NCBI GenBank assembly: GCA_963662175.1
Contig: OY759221.1
Span: 37,384,045-37,448,044, forward strand
DNA length: 64,000 bases
DNA from: Aradus depressus
Taxonomy: Eukaryota > Arthropoda > Insecta > Hemiptera > Aradidae
Direction: 5' to 3'
Shown here: positions 27,968 to 42,900 of the stretch, piece by piece
Numbering within the stretch: the first letter of the stretch is position 1
Layout: the number at the start of each line of letters is the position of its first letter
Program-made: the position numbers and the translations under genes
The notes under the pieces: model-generated
The model's input: only the letters and a program-made list of their open reading frames with translations
The model's database searches: none
What the model was told of the DNA's origin: nothing

Positions 27968-30900
27968 CTGAAATTGCATTATAATAATTATATAGAGAAC
28001 TATATTGAAAATTGGCGAAAAAACCCAAGATTTAGATATAATAAAGCTTTGATGAAATGCTAAATAAATTATTATTATAAATGAAATGAAATTATACTAA
28101 AATATATTTTTCTTAAGTTGCTAACATCTCGCTCCCCCCTGCTCGGTGCTTTGCGCATCAATTGCTCCCTCTGAGTACTAACGATTAATTTTATTCGCAT
28201 TGAAAACTTAAAATTGTAATTTCACTAAGACGTCACCTTTTAATAAATCTTGAAAAGAAGTCATAAACAATTATCCTCATAAATTATCCAATAAATATTT
28301 TATCTTCTCATCAACACTAACTGATATTTTTATGTAATGAGCAGAGCACAGATTTTTATGCAATTGCATATTTTATTTGCATCCTTTGTTGTAATAGTTA
28401 ACCAAATATCTTTACGAATTAGAGTACTTAGATGCAACTAAGCCTAATTTTATTGTGCATATTTGGTATTAAATGCATATATTTGCATATTTTGATGTTC
28501 TGATTAAAAAAAAAGTGTTAGAAATGAAAATATTAAAATGCAACCTTGGAACTAAAATTTCAGTTTACAATCTTATGTACATAAACATAATATTCGCCGA
28601 AAAAAAGAACGCTAGCTCTCAATAATTGACTTCTTCGAATAAGAAGTAATGTCACTTCTTGGCTTTCCATCTCTCCTTCTTTGCCCTAACACACGACACT
28701 CACTTTCAGTTTGAGTTACTTTCAGTACGAAAGTTTGTATAAATATATATTTTTTCTCTTAAAAATGCCGAAAGCTAGTTCAACGTTTTCCTGTACATTG
28801 AAACATTGGACCGAGGCATTCAATAGCAAAGATGTAACGGTTTTTACAACGGATGGAAAAGTTGTTTTTTGCAACTATTGTTCGAAACAAGTTCCATGTG
28901 AAAGTAAATCACAGATTGACCACCATGTGAATACAGGTGAGCTCTTTTGTCATTTTCTCGTGCGCAGCGCGACCGGGGAAAGGGTTACTTTTGACTATTT
29001 AAGGTTTTTTTAGTTATGTTTCTTTTTTCTTCTTTTAAATGCGACTAGGTATTAACTGTTGTTTTTCTTTTCTTCTTCTTTTGTTTATATTACATATTTT
29101 CATATGTTGGTTTAAAAAAAAGTGTTTTATAGATACTATATTATGTTTTAACAATTTTTCTTTAATATGCGTTTATATTTTGCTGTTTTTTGGTCGTCCA
29201 ATATTTGTATTATATATATCATATTTTGGTGTAAAAAAAAAAAATATATACAACAACATTTTCAAGTCATTTAGGTTTAATTTTTGAATTTCCTCCTCCA
29301 ATTTCTTTTTCAATTCAGAACTTATGGAATTATTGTACTGCACATTAATATATTAGCTGTTTTATTGCATATTTAGAGCATTTTTGCTGCGTAATATATC
29401 CTGGTCAATGTCGTATTGTTTTTTCAGTTTTAGTTTCAAGTATATTTTATAAATTTTGAAGAGTTTTCCAGTCGACAGGTCAGGTAATAAGGCTGGGTTT
29501 AGAAGGAACAAATAAAGGACTGACGTCAAGACGGGACTGCGGTCAGAGAATAGGTCATGAAGGGAATAAATATCAGAGTGGATGAACAGAGAGGATAGAT
29601 TATATGAAAACTGTAAATGTAAATAATAGTGAAAATGGATACCAAAGAGGTTTGGGAATGAGATTGACCCCAGGGCCGAGGTGATGTATGGATGAGTCCT
29701 GATTGGTTTGGTGGTCGCCAGGAAGAAGCTAAGGGGACATGGACTTTCTTCTTCTTAGCAGGAACCGCACGTTGCCCAACGTCGGTGTTCTCCGCGGGTC
29801 GCTTTGGCAGATGCACTTGAGGCGGTGGGCCTAGAACATGTTTCGGATTGTGGCCCATCCCCGAGAAGAACAAAACCATAGCAAAACTGTCAACAAAAAA
29901 CATAATGCAAAAATATTGAAATAATTAAAAATATTTTATATTTATAACATAATTAGGAACAGAGAAAACAAAAAATTGCTTATATGAGAAAATTCAAAGT
30001 TAAACATCGAATCAAATACTTGTCGGATTCACCAGCTCATTTTTCATTTACAAAAATCTACTTCCTCAATCTGAAGAAAAACCAGTCGACCGTTTGCGCT
30101 AATGTTCAACTATTAACTTACACAAGGGCTCCTAAATACTCATACTATATTTTGAGTCGATACATTCATTACATCGGCAGTTATTAGGGTTTCTGAGCTA
30201 AGCTTCTCTCCTAATCCCCCAACTCCCTTTGACCGATTTGGCTGAAAATCAATAGGTGTTGTCCTTATGGGGTTGTGGTCACACATATAAAATTTCGTGT
30301 CGATACATTCATTCTATCGGCAGTTATCGTGTTCACAGATAAACACAATGTTTTTTTTTCCATTTTTGGATTCAAGAATTGGAAAACATGAATCTCCGTT
30401 GACAACTCAGCATTGAATTTTAGACCGACTATAACTTCTCTTATACTCCGTACATCTGGAAGTAAAACACATGGTACCATTAGAAGAACTGCTAGATGCT
30501 CTAGGGCCATTTCCTAGTGGCTGAACATTTGTTTTTATAATACCTTTGGAATCAGGAGAAATCAGCTTGAATAAAAAAAAACACAGTTTCAGCAAAATCT
30601 GACAGGGCTATCTATATGGGACACCTGGAAGCGAAAGATCAATAGAGCGAAGTGGGATCTATAACTACCAATGCATTGTTGAAGATAACAAAAATCCCAA
30701 CATCATGATAACGGAAAATTGCGTTTTTAGTAGAGATCCCGCCCACAACACAGGGTTGAGGGCTTCACATATTTAGTAGAGATCCCGTCCACAACACAGG
30801 GTTGAGGGCTTCACATATTTAGTAGAGATCCCGTCCACAACACAGGGTTGAGGGCTTCACATATTTAGTAGAGATCCCGTCCACAACACAGGGTTGAGGG

Positions 30901-33900
30901 CTTCACATATTTAGTAGAGATCCCGTCCACAATACAGGGTTGAGGGCTTCACATATTTAGTAGAGATCCCGTCCACAATACAGGGTTGAGGGCTTCACAT
31001 ATTTAGTAGAGATCCCGTCCACAATACAGGGTTGAGGGCTTCACATATTTAGTAGAGATCCCGTCCACAATACAGGGTTGAGGGCTTCACATATTTAGGT
31101 TGGCCTTTAATTTATTTGTTAGAAAAATAAAAATTAATTAATTTTTTTTAGTTTTGAAAATACCCAGATAATTCCCACTCTGCGTTAGATACTCTTAGAT
31201 ACAATATATGAAAAAGAAAAAGAACTTACTTCGGCCCATAAGGAGCTATGTCAACTGGGAATATTCCATGAATTCTGCATTTACTGCAAACGTTTTCATA
31301 TATTTTACGATATTCCTCACGCTGTTCGTGGGCAGCAGGCCAATAGTTGACAAAAATAAAGTTCGTTAATCCCTTTTTTATAAACTTGTCAACCAAACTA
31401 TAGTCTAAACAGTAAAAAATATACATTTATTGATATAAATAATGACACATAAAAACTAGTCTAGTACATACAAGTGTATGTGCCGGCCATTGCCTTGCAC
31501 ATATTAGCTGAGGTGCCTACCGTTGTCTAGCACAAACTAATATCCACCCATCATAAAAGGCACAACAACATAGAAGGGGTTCAAATCATCCCAATTACAA
31601 CAGTAGCGGCGACAACAGCAGCAGAAGAAGGGACGTTACTAGCCATCCACCCTCCCTTCCGCCAAGTAATGACAGACCGTCAGTTCCGCGGAAGGGAACA
31701 TCAGGATCGTAGAAGGAAGGGGTTTTAGTGGGTATGGGGCCACGGCTCGAGTCCCACACTATCCAGAGTTATCTCCCCCCCCCCCAAAAAAAAATTTTTT
31801 TTTAAGAAAAAGCACAAACTAATTGAGGTGCCGGCTATTGTTAGTATGTGCTAAGCATCGCAGCTAGTATATGCTAAGCAATGGTAGGCACCGCAGCTAG
31901 TATGTGCTAAGCAACGGTAGGCACCTCAGATAATATATGTTGAAAAGCCCCAGGGCTAGTTTTTTTCGTCACAAGAATTATTATTTTGTCACTAAATCAA
32001 TTTTATACAATAGAAAGATAAACGTAAATAAAAACTTACTATGGAAATTCCAAAAAATAACGATTGTTCTATAATTCAATTTGATTGTGTCTTGAGACTT
32101 CGGAAAGTTGCCAACAAATTGTATATTGTGAATACCACTCTCTTTAGCCAGATCCTGTAGCTCATTTTTTGTATATTTACAGCCATATTGGTATGTCACA
32201 TGGCCACATTTCTGTTTATTAAAAAAAAAAAAAAAATGTACATAAGTGTACAATGTACACACAAAGAGAAATGACGATATAAGGCTCAAAAGAACCAAAC
32301 AAAGTTTAACTGTTGCGAAGCATTTTCAATGTTCTTAGAGCAAAACACAGCGAAATTCTAAGGGTCTCTCCCTCATTGAGATGTTGATGTTTCACATGTT
32401 TAACAATAATTATTTCCGTTTTTGTACATCAAAGTAGGCATCATCCGGTATTAAATCGAATACAAACACATATGAGATGAATAATAATTGCTTTCATTGT
32501 TTTTTTTTAAATAAATAATAGATAAATCGACAACACTTCTTTGAGGACGATATTTCGATGTGAACTCCCCAATACTTCAAAAAGCTGAGGAAGTAATAAT
32601 GAATAATGATAATTGACTGGGTTAGAATCAAAATAGTCCAAGTGAGACTTTTGAAAATTTTTCGTCAAGTTCATAATCGGGTACATAAATGATAGTTCTG
32701 TTCAGGAAAAAAGTTGTACAAGTGAAATCCTAGATGAAATCTAGTGGCAAATCACTTATACCATTTTGGTGACGTGAACAAGTAACTTAAACGTATCAAT
32801 AGTGACCTTGAAATTAATATTTTTATTCAATTTTATGGTATGCTAACAGCAACTTACAGAAGGCATAATATTTCCGGTTTCGATAAATTATAGATTTTCC
32901 TTCAAAGTTTTAAAAATGTCACTTAGACCATTTTGATTCTAATCCCGTCAAATCTACAGAGTATATTATAGCCCAGTAGCCAGGTTCATCTTATCACACA
33001 GAAGGTCGGGTATTCAATTTTTTTGTCCTACTTGTATACATTGAGGCCATGAAATAGTTTCTTTCATTATGCAATAATTTCATTTCTGTTAGTTTTTGTA
33101 TTTAAACGGTTTTTAATATAAATGTTGAATAATCAATTTTTTTAAATTCTTCTACTACTACAACACATGTCTGAACAAATATCTTTGATAATAAATAGGT
33201 AGGTAGTTATTTATTATCAATGCAAATATTATGTAGCTTATTCCTATATATATCCTATTCCTATATATATACCTTTACATATTATTGTGATATACATATT
33301 ATGACGTATCACACAAATATGGCTAGATATATGAGTAATGGTGTTAGGAAACTGAGTTTTGTGTTTTTTACGCCAAGTTTGAAAAACTGTCCCATTTTCC
33401 TGGCGCTGCAGCGCGCTTATTATTGGGTTTATAAAAAAGTTGTAAGAGTAAAATTTGTTCAAAATGTTGTCCTCTTTAAGATTGATAAGCTCTAAAGCCA
33501 ACCCGTGCAGAGATATTTGAAAAAAAACAAACAAAAAAGTCCAAAAATGTCGTGGTTTTTAGACCACAGAAAAATTGGCCAAGGTCATTCGAATTGGGAA
33601 AACTTGGGTTTTCACTACTGGCCTCAATATGTACAAGTAGAAAAAAAAAATCTAATACCCGACTTTTTGCGCGTTAAGACCAATTTTTTGAACCCAGCTA
33701 CTGGGCTATTAGTATTAACCCGAAATTGTCATTTATACTAGTTTTAGATATTGAAAAATGGTTTCTATTGAAAGTCTAGGGTATGTAACACCTTTTGGCA
33801 CAATCTATTAAATATAATCATTTTAATTTTACATTTTCAAGGAAGAAAAAAGTGAAGGCGGGCTACGTTGCCGGGGTTATTTTATTTACAAACATCCATG

Positions 33901-36900
33901 CAGAGATGTTTTATTTATTATATAAAACTCTCTCCCAGGCGGGATTCGTCCATACAACCAAATCCCTACGCTTTAGCCCACACGGCCCCCCATGAAGTGA
34001 TAGTCTGAAACCATCATTAGAAGTTAAATTAATGCTCCAGGTTGAAAAAAAAAAAAGATACGTACCTTAGCCAAATAAAAGGCAATAATGACACTATCGG
34101 AGACTAGGTATATATTAGAATGGGCTCCAAGAGCAGTGTTGGTCTCGAGAAGGCCAACTAGGGACCGCATCCCGCTCACAGAGTGATCCTTGGTGGCAGG
34201 CAGTCGGAACGAGTGTCCGTTTATCATATCCACGGAATGTGTAGAACCCAATATGTGGTTGTCATCCAGCCTTGAGGCTTTCTCCAAAGAGACACTACAA
34301 CAAATTTGTATTATTGTTATTGGCAGGGTTAGATTAGTAGAAAATGAATGCATAAAAAATATTATCAGACCTCTTCACTTAATAAATAATTCACATACTT
34401 GTTAGTAACTCTTTATTCACTATTTTCAAATAATAGCCGCTTAATAACCTTGATAATACAAAAGAAAACTTGACGATTCCAAAAGAAACATTATACAGTT
34501 GACTCTCGATAATTTGAAACTCAAGGGACCAGAGGAAAAGTTCAAATTACCGAGAGTTCAAATAACCAAGACGGAATTAGGTAAAAATCCAAATAAACAA
34601 GAGTGTCATTAAAAGTATGAACGTTAATACATAAGTGATATTTATTTAAAAATTTACAAAAAAATATATATATGTACATACATAATTATGTACATATATG
34701 GTACAATAGGTACCATATATATGGTACAAAAAAATAAAAATATTATAGGCAACCTGGAGCTCATTTTGATTTTAAAAATTAGAAAAACGCTGTTTAAATT
34801 TAACTAAAGAAAGAAAACTGCAAACTCAATTAATCTAGTCCAGGGTATGCAAACAAAGAACAGGTCTGTGCATGATCAAGTGACTCACATCAGAAGTGGG
34901 CACTACAAATTATATAGAGTTGGGGAGCCCTGACTTCAAATTATAGAGAGTTGGGGAGCCCTGACTTCAAATTATAGTGTTGGCGAGTAAGATGCCATTG
35001 CTACAACTTCAAATTACCGAGGGGACCAAATGTACATTAATTTTTTTCAATTTATCGAGTGTCAAATTATCGAGAGTCCACTGTATATTAAAAAGTCGTC
35101 GGTGGGTCCTCTTTATCACCTCCAAAATGAATTAAGTTGTCGCTCTCCCTCTAAAGCCAATCGACCATTTGGGCTAAAAATCGATAGTTGATTTACATAG
35201 AGGGTTCTTGAATTATACTATATTTTGTGTTACTACATTGGCATTTATTTTTTTTTTTTAATTAAGCGTCTCCTTTCCCTATGATTTCAGAATTCATAGG
35301 CGTCATTCTTATATACATATAAAATTTTGTGCCGATATATTCATTACAAAGGCAATTAGTAGAGTTTTTGTGTTAAGCCTCCCGCCCAATCCCCCTCTTC
35401 CATTGCAGATTAACTGAAAATGAATAGGTGTCGTCCTTAGAGGGTTTTGGATACACATATACAATTTTGTCATACAATCATTCTATCGGAAGTTATCCTG
35501 TTCATATACACATATACAGATAGAAATCATTTTTAAAATTTTTTTACAATAAGCGGTCGGAAAACATGAAATTCCTTCTAAATTAATAAAATTTGCGACC
35601 GACTTCGTATAGCTGAGAAATGAAAAAACAATCGATAGGGTGAAATGAGATACTTAATGCTGGGAGTCATAAGAAGCTAATGTTTGTGAGACGGGCAATA
35701 GAATGAGGGACCAGCTCGGCGAGGCGACGTTAGTTATATTGACTCTTGGCAGGGCTTTTAACTATGAGGTTAAATTTACCTACCCTCTTTAACCGAGTAC
35801 CTCATATCGTACAGGCTCTGGACCATCGCTTAACGTCCCATCCGAAGGATCAGCTTTCACACCAACGACGCGAGTTATCATAGTTGTAAGGAATATGATC
35901 ATTACCTGTAAATATCAACAAATCGAACAAGAACACTTTCAATTCCTCTTAGTTTTCCATACTTTTCAAAATATTTTCCCATTTTAGTTTTAACCTCATC
36001 TATACGTTTTTGTGTCACTACTAAATAGCTGTCCTCAGCTCCTTGCAATTCTTCTTCTTTAAGCAGCTCGCCCTTTTCATCTAGTTGACAAAAAAAAAAA
36101 ATAAATAAATAAATATATTATATTGTTATTATATATTTGTGATTATATGCATGAGCACCACGTCCGCTATACAGTGTATATTGGAGATCCGTGGAGTGTC
36201 CGCATAACGTTTTTAATAGGTTAGTTAGTTATTGTGGCTCAAGCTCGGGCATTATTTACGATGTCATACCGCCTACTACCAGAGCGCTCTTTCGTCGTTC
36301 TGGTGGACATGAGCCCGACTATACAATGGGAGTCCTTAATTGTGCCCACCCTAAGTTTGTATTCATCTAGGATAGGGGTCTTTTAACGAGACCTGACATG
36401 GTACAGGCTCAAGGTTTTATCATCTCCTAAGGGCATCAGTCGGGTTTCGAACCCGCGATCTTGAGATCAGTAAGCAAGCACGGTACCTCTGAACTACCGG
36501 CGTCCTCAACTTATTATGTAGAAGCAAATAGCTTTCACGAGACGATTTCTCCATCGTAGACAAGGGCCCCTGGTGACTCAACTGTTATAATCAATTGATA
36601 ATAAAATTAATTTATATGATAATAATAAATAAATAAACTCACTGGTCATAGATCTAAAAGATTCTATTTCAATTTTCGGAACAGCGACTATCAGTGTATA
36701 TCTAGCGGAGAGGGTCATCCGAAATCCAAGGCCTACGATGTCACCTTTCCGAGTCGCACGATTAATAGCTTTCAGTCCAATTTCAGGTAATTTTTCAAGA
36801 AAATGCTGTAAAAAGTAACAAAAGAAGAAAAAATTATCTTCTCGTAAAAGAAGGAATATGAATAATGAAAGAAACTAAATCTATGAACCGTCTAACTGTA

Positions 36901-39900
36901 AATTATTGTCCAAAATACATAAAAATGCACAATACATTGCACTAACGAATACAAGCTTTATGGCTTTATGTAGTAACTAAATTTTTAAGGTATAAACAAT
37001 ATTAAAATAATAAATATAGACATGCGCTCTAACAGAAACAGAAAGAAACAATGCAATCATTTAGAGAACAAAACAAATTCAAACAAAATGTGACCTACGA
37101 AACAGGAGAATTGTAAAATAGTAGTGTTGGGCATCAGAGGAAGGATGGAAGAGGTTTGAAATCGAGACGAATGGAGGAGTTGACATGTTTTGTAGAGATA
37201 TTGTGAAACACTTAATAAAAAATAAAGAAAAACGTAAGTTTTCTTAAAAAATATTAATGTAGATGTTTGCTAGCGACTGTAGAATTCAAAATTCTGGGGG
37301 TATTGAGGGTCAGTCATTATTGACTGACCCTCAATACCCCAGAATTTTAAAAAATATTGTCTATTTCAATATATAATATGGTATATTTCCTTATTGCTAC
37401 CATCTTCAGCCACGACTTAACAAATACTGTATTTGTTAAGACATGGCTGAAGAGTGAAGCAATACCGAAAGCACTCTCATATTATATACATTTTGTGAAA
37501 TAGACAATATTTTTTAAAAAACAACTTTTTTCTTCATTTTTTGACTGGAGTATTTTGTATACTTTCGCGCCGCAGGAAGAAGAAGATAAGCAATATATTA
37601 AATTAAAATTGTCTAAATTTCTAAATTTATACTGAAAAATAAAAATAAATTATTGATTTTTTTAACATCTACATTATCGGAAAACTCCACAATTGATTCT
37701 GAGTCTGCTTTGTGAGAAATGTTTGTCGGGGGACAAGTGTCTCAAACGTCTAAGCTACAGAGCCTGCAGACCCATTCAGGCCAAAACTGATTAGAAGAAA
37801 TTAGACATTCAAAACATTTTCAGATATGTTTTTCCAGAACTTGTAAATCTGGACTTATTCCCTTTCGCTACAGTTTGGATCGGGAATACATTTTTCATAC
37901 AGGAGATATTTTCTTATATAACCAACTTGTTTACACCTTTAACGACAGATTAACCGATTGAATTTGTCGCCACAACTTAATAAATTAATATCTGAAGAAA
38001 TGGACAGGGCATTGCACAATTCCAAAATTTCATTCTTAATACATACTCTGTTTTGGAACTGCTGTTAGCGTGGAAATAGTGCCTCATGGAAATAGCTTCT
38101 GTAATTGCACAAATCCTATTTTTTTTGTTGTTTTTTCAAGGATTCAAGTACACTAGGTTTTTGGGTTAAATTACTGCTTTTCGCTGTACTATTATATAAA
38201 CAAACAATGACCAACCTTCATTAGAATGATTATGTCTCGAGGTATACTGATACAGGTGTCCAGAGGGATAACACGAGTCTTGCCAAATTTGCAAACCCTC
38301 ATCCCAGCTACTATTTTTTTCGTTTTTGTGTCTTCTTCTACAAAAAAAAAAAAAAAAAAAAAATAGTAATAATAATAGTAAAATAAAATGCAAACCAAAA
38401 AATGGAAGATAGGGCTGAGAAGAGCACACAGAAATAACAGCCCCTAATTACATTTTTCTTAAATTTTGAGCCCAATTTCTAGAAAAATTAAAATTCATAA
38501 CAGGCGAAAAGTTACTTTTTGAACATCAATAGAAATACATAGTTTGAACCTTTTGAAGTAGAAGTGCGGGATTTTCTAAATTTGATATTATTAAACAATT
38601 TTTGAAAAAACAAAAACAAACTCAAAATTGGAGCTCATAAACATTGCTAACTAAAAATTAAAAAATACTACTAAATTCTGGATACACAGAATACACATAG
38701 ATTATTATCCTACCGAGTTACCATTTTACCACAAATACAATAATGAAAACTGACATTATTGCAGTGATATTGTGAAATAATTCAAATGAACTTGAATGAA
38801 ATAAAATTAGTTTATTTGTGGTACTGTCTAATTTCACAGCATATATATATATACATGGGAGTACTTTCGGTATTTCTACCATCTTCAGCCAAAAGTATAA
38901 ATTACATGGGAGTACTTTCATTTTAGTTAGTCTTTATCTCTTATGCTTTTGGCTGAGGATGCTAGAAAAACCGAAAGTACTCCCATGTAAATATAGTCTG
39001 TGAAATTAGACAATACCATAAATAAACAAGTTTTATTTCATTCAAGTTCAAACATAATAATGTTTCAAAATCTGCATTAAGGTTTGTTTACTTTTTAAAT
39101 AAATTTAAAGTAAATATACTTATTAGTTTTCATAGACAAAATGTAATTTAAATTTATTGAATTATGCTCAAATATAAATCCATACTTGGAGAGCTGTTAA
39201 TTGATACCTGGCGCATAGTGCACTCTAGTGGCTGTCACTTTACAAGCAGCATTTTTACTTTATACATGAGTCGACCAGTTGCAAAACTCGTTAAATCACC
39301 TTTTTTTCAATTTTGAGGTTATGGTATCAATGGATTCGTCTTTTCAAGAGCAATCGATTAAATAACTTTTCTTGGTTCAAAATCCGCTGAAAGTCATTCA
39401 AAACTACGGAGAAAGTTGTGAACAGGTGCAAAACCCGTCATTTATACTTTATCTACAGTTGCAAACCCCGTTAAAACATTTCAGGTTCAAAACTCGTCAA
39501 TTCCTCTCAAGAAAAGATAGCGTCCTATCCTTACAGAAGCAAAAATCGTTAAATATATTTTTTTAGAAAATTATTGCAATCATTTTCCATTAAAATTTAT
39601 GTTAAACAACCTGCTGATTAGTGATAAAATTGACAAACTGACACAGCAGACGTTAAAAAAGTGTTATTCCAAACCGGTCAAATTTATGGTGTTATTCCAA
39701 ACCGGTCAATGTTATTCCAAATCGGTCACGTACCTCAGCAGTACAGCGACACACTTGCCACAGCACATCATCACGATCACTAGTGACAAATGTTGTCGTT
39801 GTGAATATGTAAATAAATAAATAAATAAAATAAAATTCCAAACCCTGAAGCAAACCTAGAAATAATGAAAAATTTTGTATCTGTCATACATATTGGTGAT

Positions 39901-42900
39901 GAATGTAGAGTAAAAGACTGGAGAACTTATGCTGAAGGCATTATAAAAAAAACCAGGGCAGTGGCACTTTAAATTCCAAAAATCAAAAAAAATAGTATTT
40001 TCTTGTAATGCAAAAAAAACTGCCGTCGTTAGATATTGGTTGTATCATGTTACAGCCCTCATATGGTTGTATCACTGTATGATCTTATGCTTTGAAAGAA
40101 ATGCTGAACATACAATCATACAAGGGCTGTAACAAGATACAATCAACATCTTGAGTACCCCTATTATTTATTAAAAGTTTTGGGACACAATTAAATACTT
40201 AACGGGTTTTGCAACTGCATGCGGAAAAAGATGGCTGGCGATGCAGATGCAAAATCCGTTAAAACCCGTCATTTAAAACTATAAATTAAAAAAACTGTAT
40301 TTTCCAGTTATGCCAGATTATACACATTCAGTAGTCTGGCAGAATTTTTCAAGCTTTAAAACGCAAAAAAAAGGGTACAGTTCTAGCCCTATTAGTTGGC
40401 TTTTGACATGTTTTCCTCCTTTCTGTAAAAAACCAAAATGATCAGATAACGGGTTTTGCAACTGGTCGACTCACATAATATATCACTTATTACATCATCA
40501 CTTCTCCCATTTATTTTTTGCCTTCTTAAAAAAGTAATTACAGATGTTTCGGGAAACACTCTCATCATCAGTATCTATAATACATGTGCTCTTTATGTTA
40601 ACTATTCCTTCTGCCAATCAGAATCTTCCATTTATAGAGAACATAATTAATGAGTCAACTTCTACCATTTAAACACAGTTCTACGTCTCATGTAGACGTC
40701 GACTCAGTAGATATGTTCTATAAAAGGAACATTCTGATTGACAGAAGAAATAGTTAACATAAAGAACACATGAATCATATATATAAAGCTGAAAATGTCT
40801 GTGCGTTGTACCGCTATAACTCACGAACGGCTTGATGGATTTGATTAATTTTTTTTAAATTTGTTCGTCATCGTCTGTGGAAGGTTATAGGCGTATTAGT
40901 ACCTCAATATCTGGTCCATACCAGCATCCACCCACGCAATCTTTGTAACTCAAAAACCACTGCAATGATTAATGAGGAATCTTTTTGAATAGATAAGTTT
41001 TATCTACCGGAAGGTTAAGGTCTATTTTTTAATCAACCCCTGGTCCATCCCAGCATCCACTCACGCAATCTTTGTAACTCGAAAACCATTGCAACGATTA
41101 ATGAGAAATCTTTTTGAATAAATTAGTTTTAGCTCCAAAGCTAGCGTTACTACAGTTGAAGGACTATAAGCCTTATTCCGTATGAATAATTGAAAATTAT
41201 AACATCATGAATGTACTGTCGAGGAACTGAATAGCCTTATAGGAGATATTGGGAGAAAAGTCAAAGTTCCCCGGGCAACGCCGGGTATTACTGCTAGTTA
41301 TAGATATTGATGATGGGAGTGTTTTCCGCAACGTTTTAAATTGCTTTTTAAGAAGGCAAAAAATAAATGGGACAAGTGATGCTGAATAATATATTAAAAT
41401 TTAATATGAATGAACATTCTCTTTATACAACCAAAAAGTAATTTTTATTGTTTACTCTCATAGATAGCAGCACAATACTAAAACATGAAAAAATACGCAA
41501 AATATAAATTTCTGATTTTTTCGTAATTATAGAAGGGAAAATTATGTAATATATATGTTACGGGTAAAGTTAGATTAACGGTTAAACCTAGGATTACCCG
41601 GGTAAACTGCGTAGTACCCGCTGCCGCTAGGTTAAAGTTGGGTATACTAATGACAAGGCCATTAGTGGACGTATGTTCCACTAAAAAGATTAGGTACTTA
41701 TTAATTAGCTCGACCACACCTCAATTTCCATTGTTGTAAGCTGTCTAACAGCGATAATCATTCATCTGGGTACATAAATTCCTAGAACAAACATAAATTG
41801 AAATATTACAAAATTTGGGGGCGTATTTGCCGGCGTTCCGCCGGCGGGACGGTATATCTGCCCCTCCCGTCGTTCCTATATTTGAAGTAGTACAGGTTCT
41901 AGCTTTAACATATACTTTACCCGGGTAAAGCCCGAAACGTGAACTAATTCAATTATATTTCGGACTTTAACCAAGCGGCAGCGGATACTACTAGGTTTAC
42001 CCGGGTAATCCTAGGTTTAACCGTTAATCTAACTTTACCCGTAGCATATATATGATAAATTTGATGCGAACCTAAGGATATATATGGGTTATAGTCGTAT
42101 CCTTCGATAGGAGTGACGGGTAACATCATCTGGGTGACGAGGTTATCATTCCTGTTGATAGCTTTCTTCTTCTGTTTCCTTTTCAGTATGGTGAGGATAT
42201 TTCCCGATAAAGATTTCTTCCTTAACAACTACAACAAGTATACAGTTAATAACTAAGACATTTTTCAAAATAGGAAGTATTCTAAAATTGTTAGTTATTT
42301 CCTCATTAATTCCAAGGTACACTCTACAAACCCACTAAATTAAGAGTGAAATGAAATGAAAATAAATTTTATTATTGTGGTCCGAGGTCCCCGGTAGAAT
42401 GAATACATATAGAGTAAAGAACAGGAAACAATGAAATATAGTATCAGTGTGACGTACAAAGAAATAAATAGAAAGGTAAATAAATTAGTGCTACATTGGA
42501 GAAAAACTATACAATTAAAAAAATAGACAAACAAAAGATTAACAGGAAAAAACATAAAATTAACAGCTTCATTATGGTGAAAAAAATAAAAAATAAATAA
42601 AAGTATCTACATAAATAAAAGAGAATATGTAAAAAAAAAAAAAAATCTATATAACTAAGAAAAAAATAAAATGGATAATAAAAATCGACAGAGCATAATA
42701 CTGTGATGGTTGATTATAAAAGAGAAGGGAGGATGCCCAGACAAGGTTTGAGATAAAATTAATTTTAGACAGTAGGAGCTAGATAGAGAAGGGTGAGGAG
42801 AGAGAAGAAAATGAAAAATAGTCAAAATAAAATAAGAGTAGAGATAGACAAGAAAACAAAACGTTTTTGCTAGACCAAAGGTTTTTCTGTTTTTGTCTAA

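Noticed and set aside
30726..31093. CRISPR array
   Set aside because: Eight direct 46-bp units without any spacer, in a eukaryotic intron: a minisatellite.
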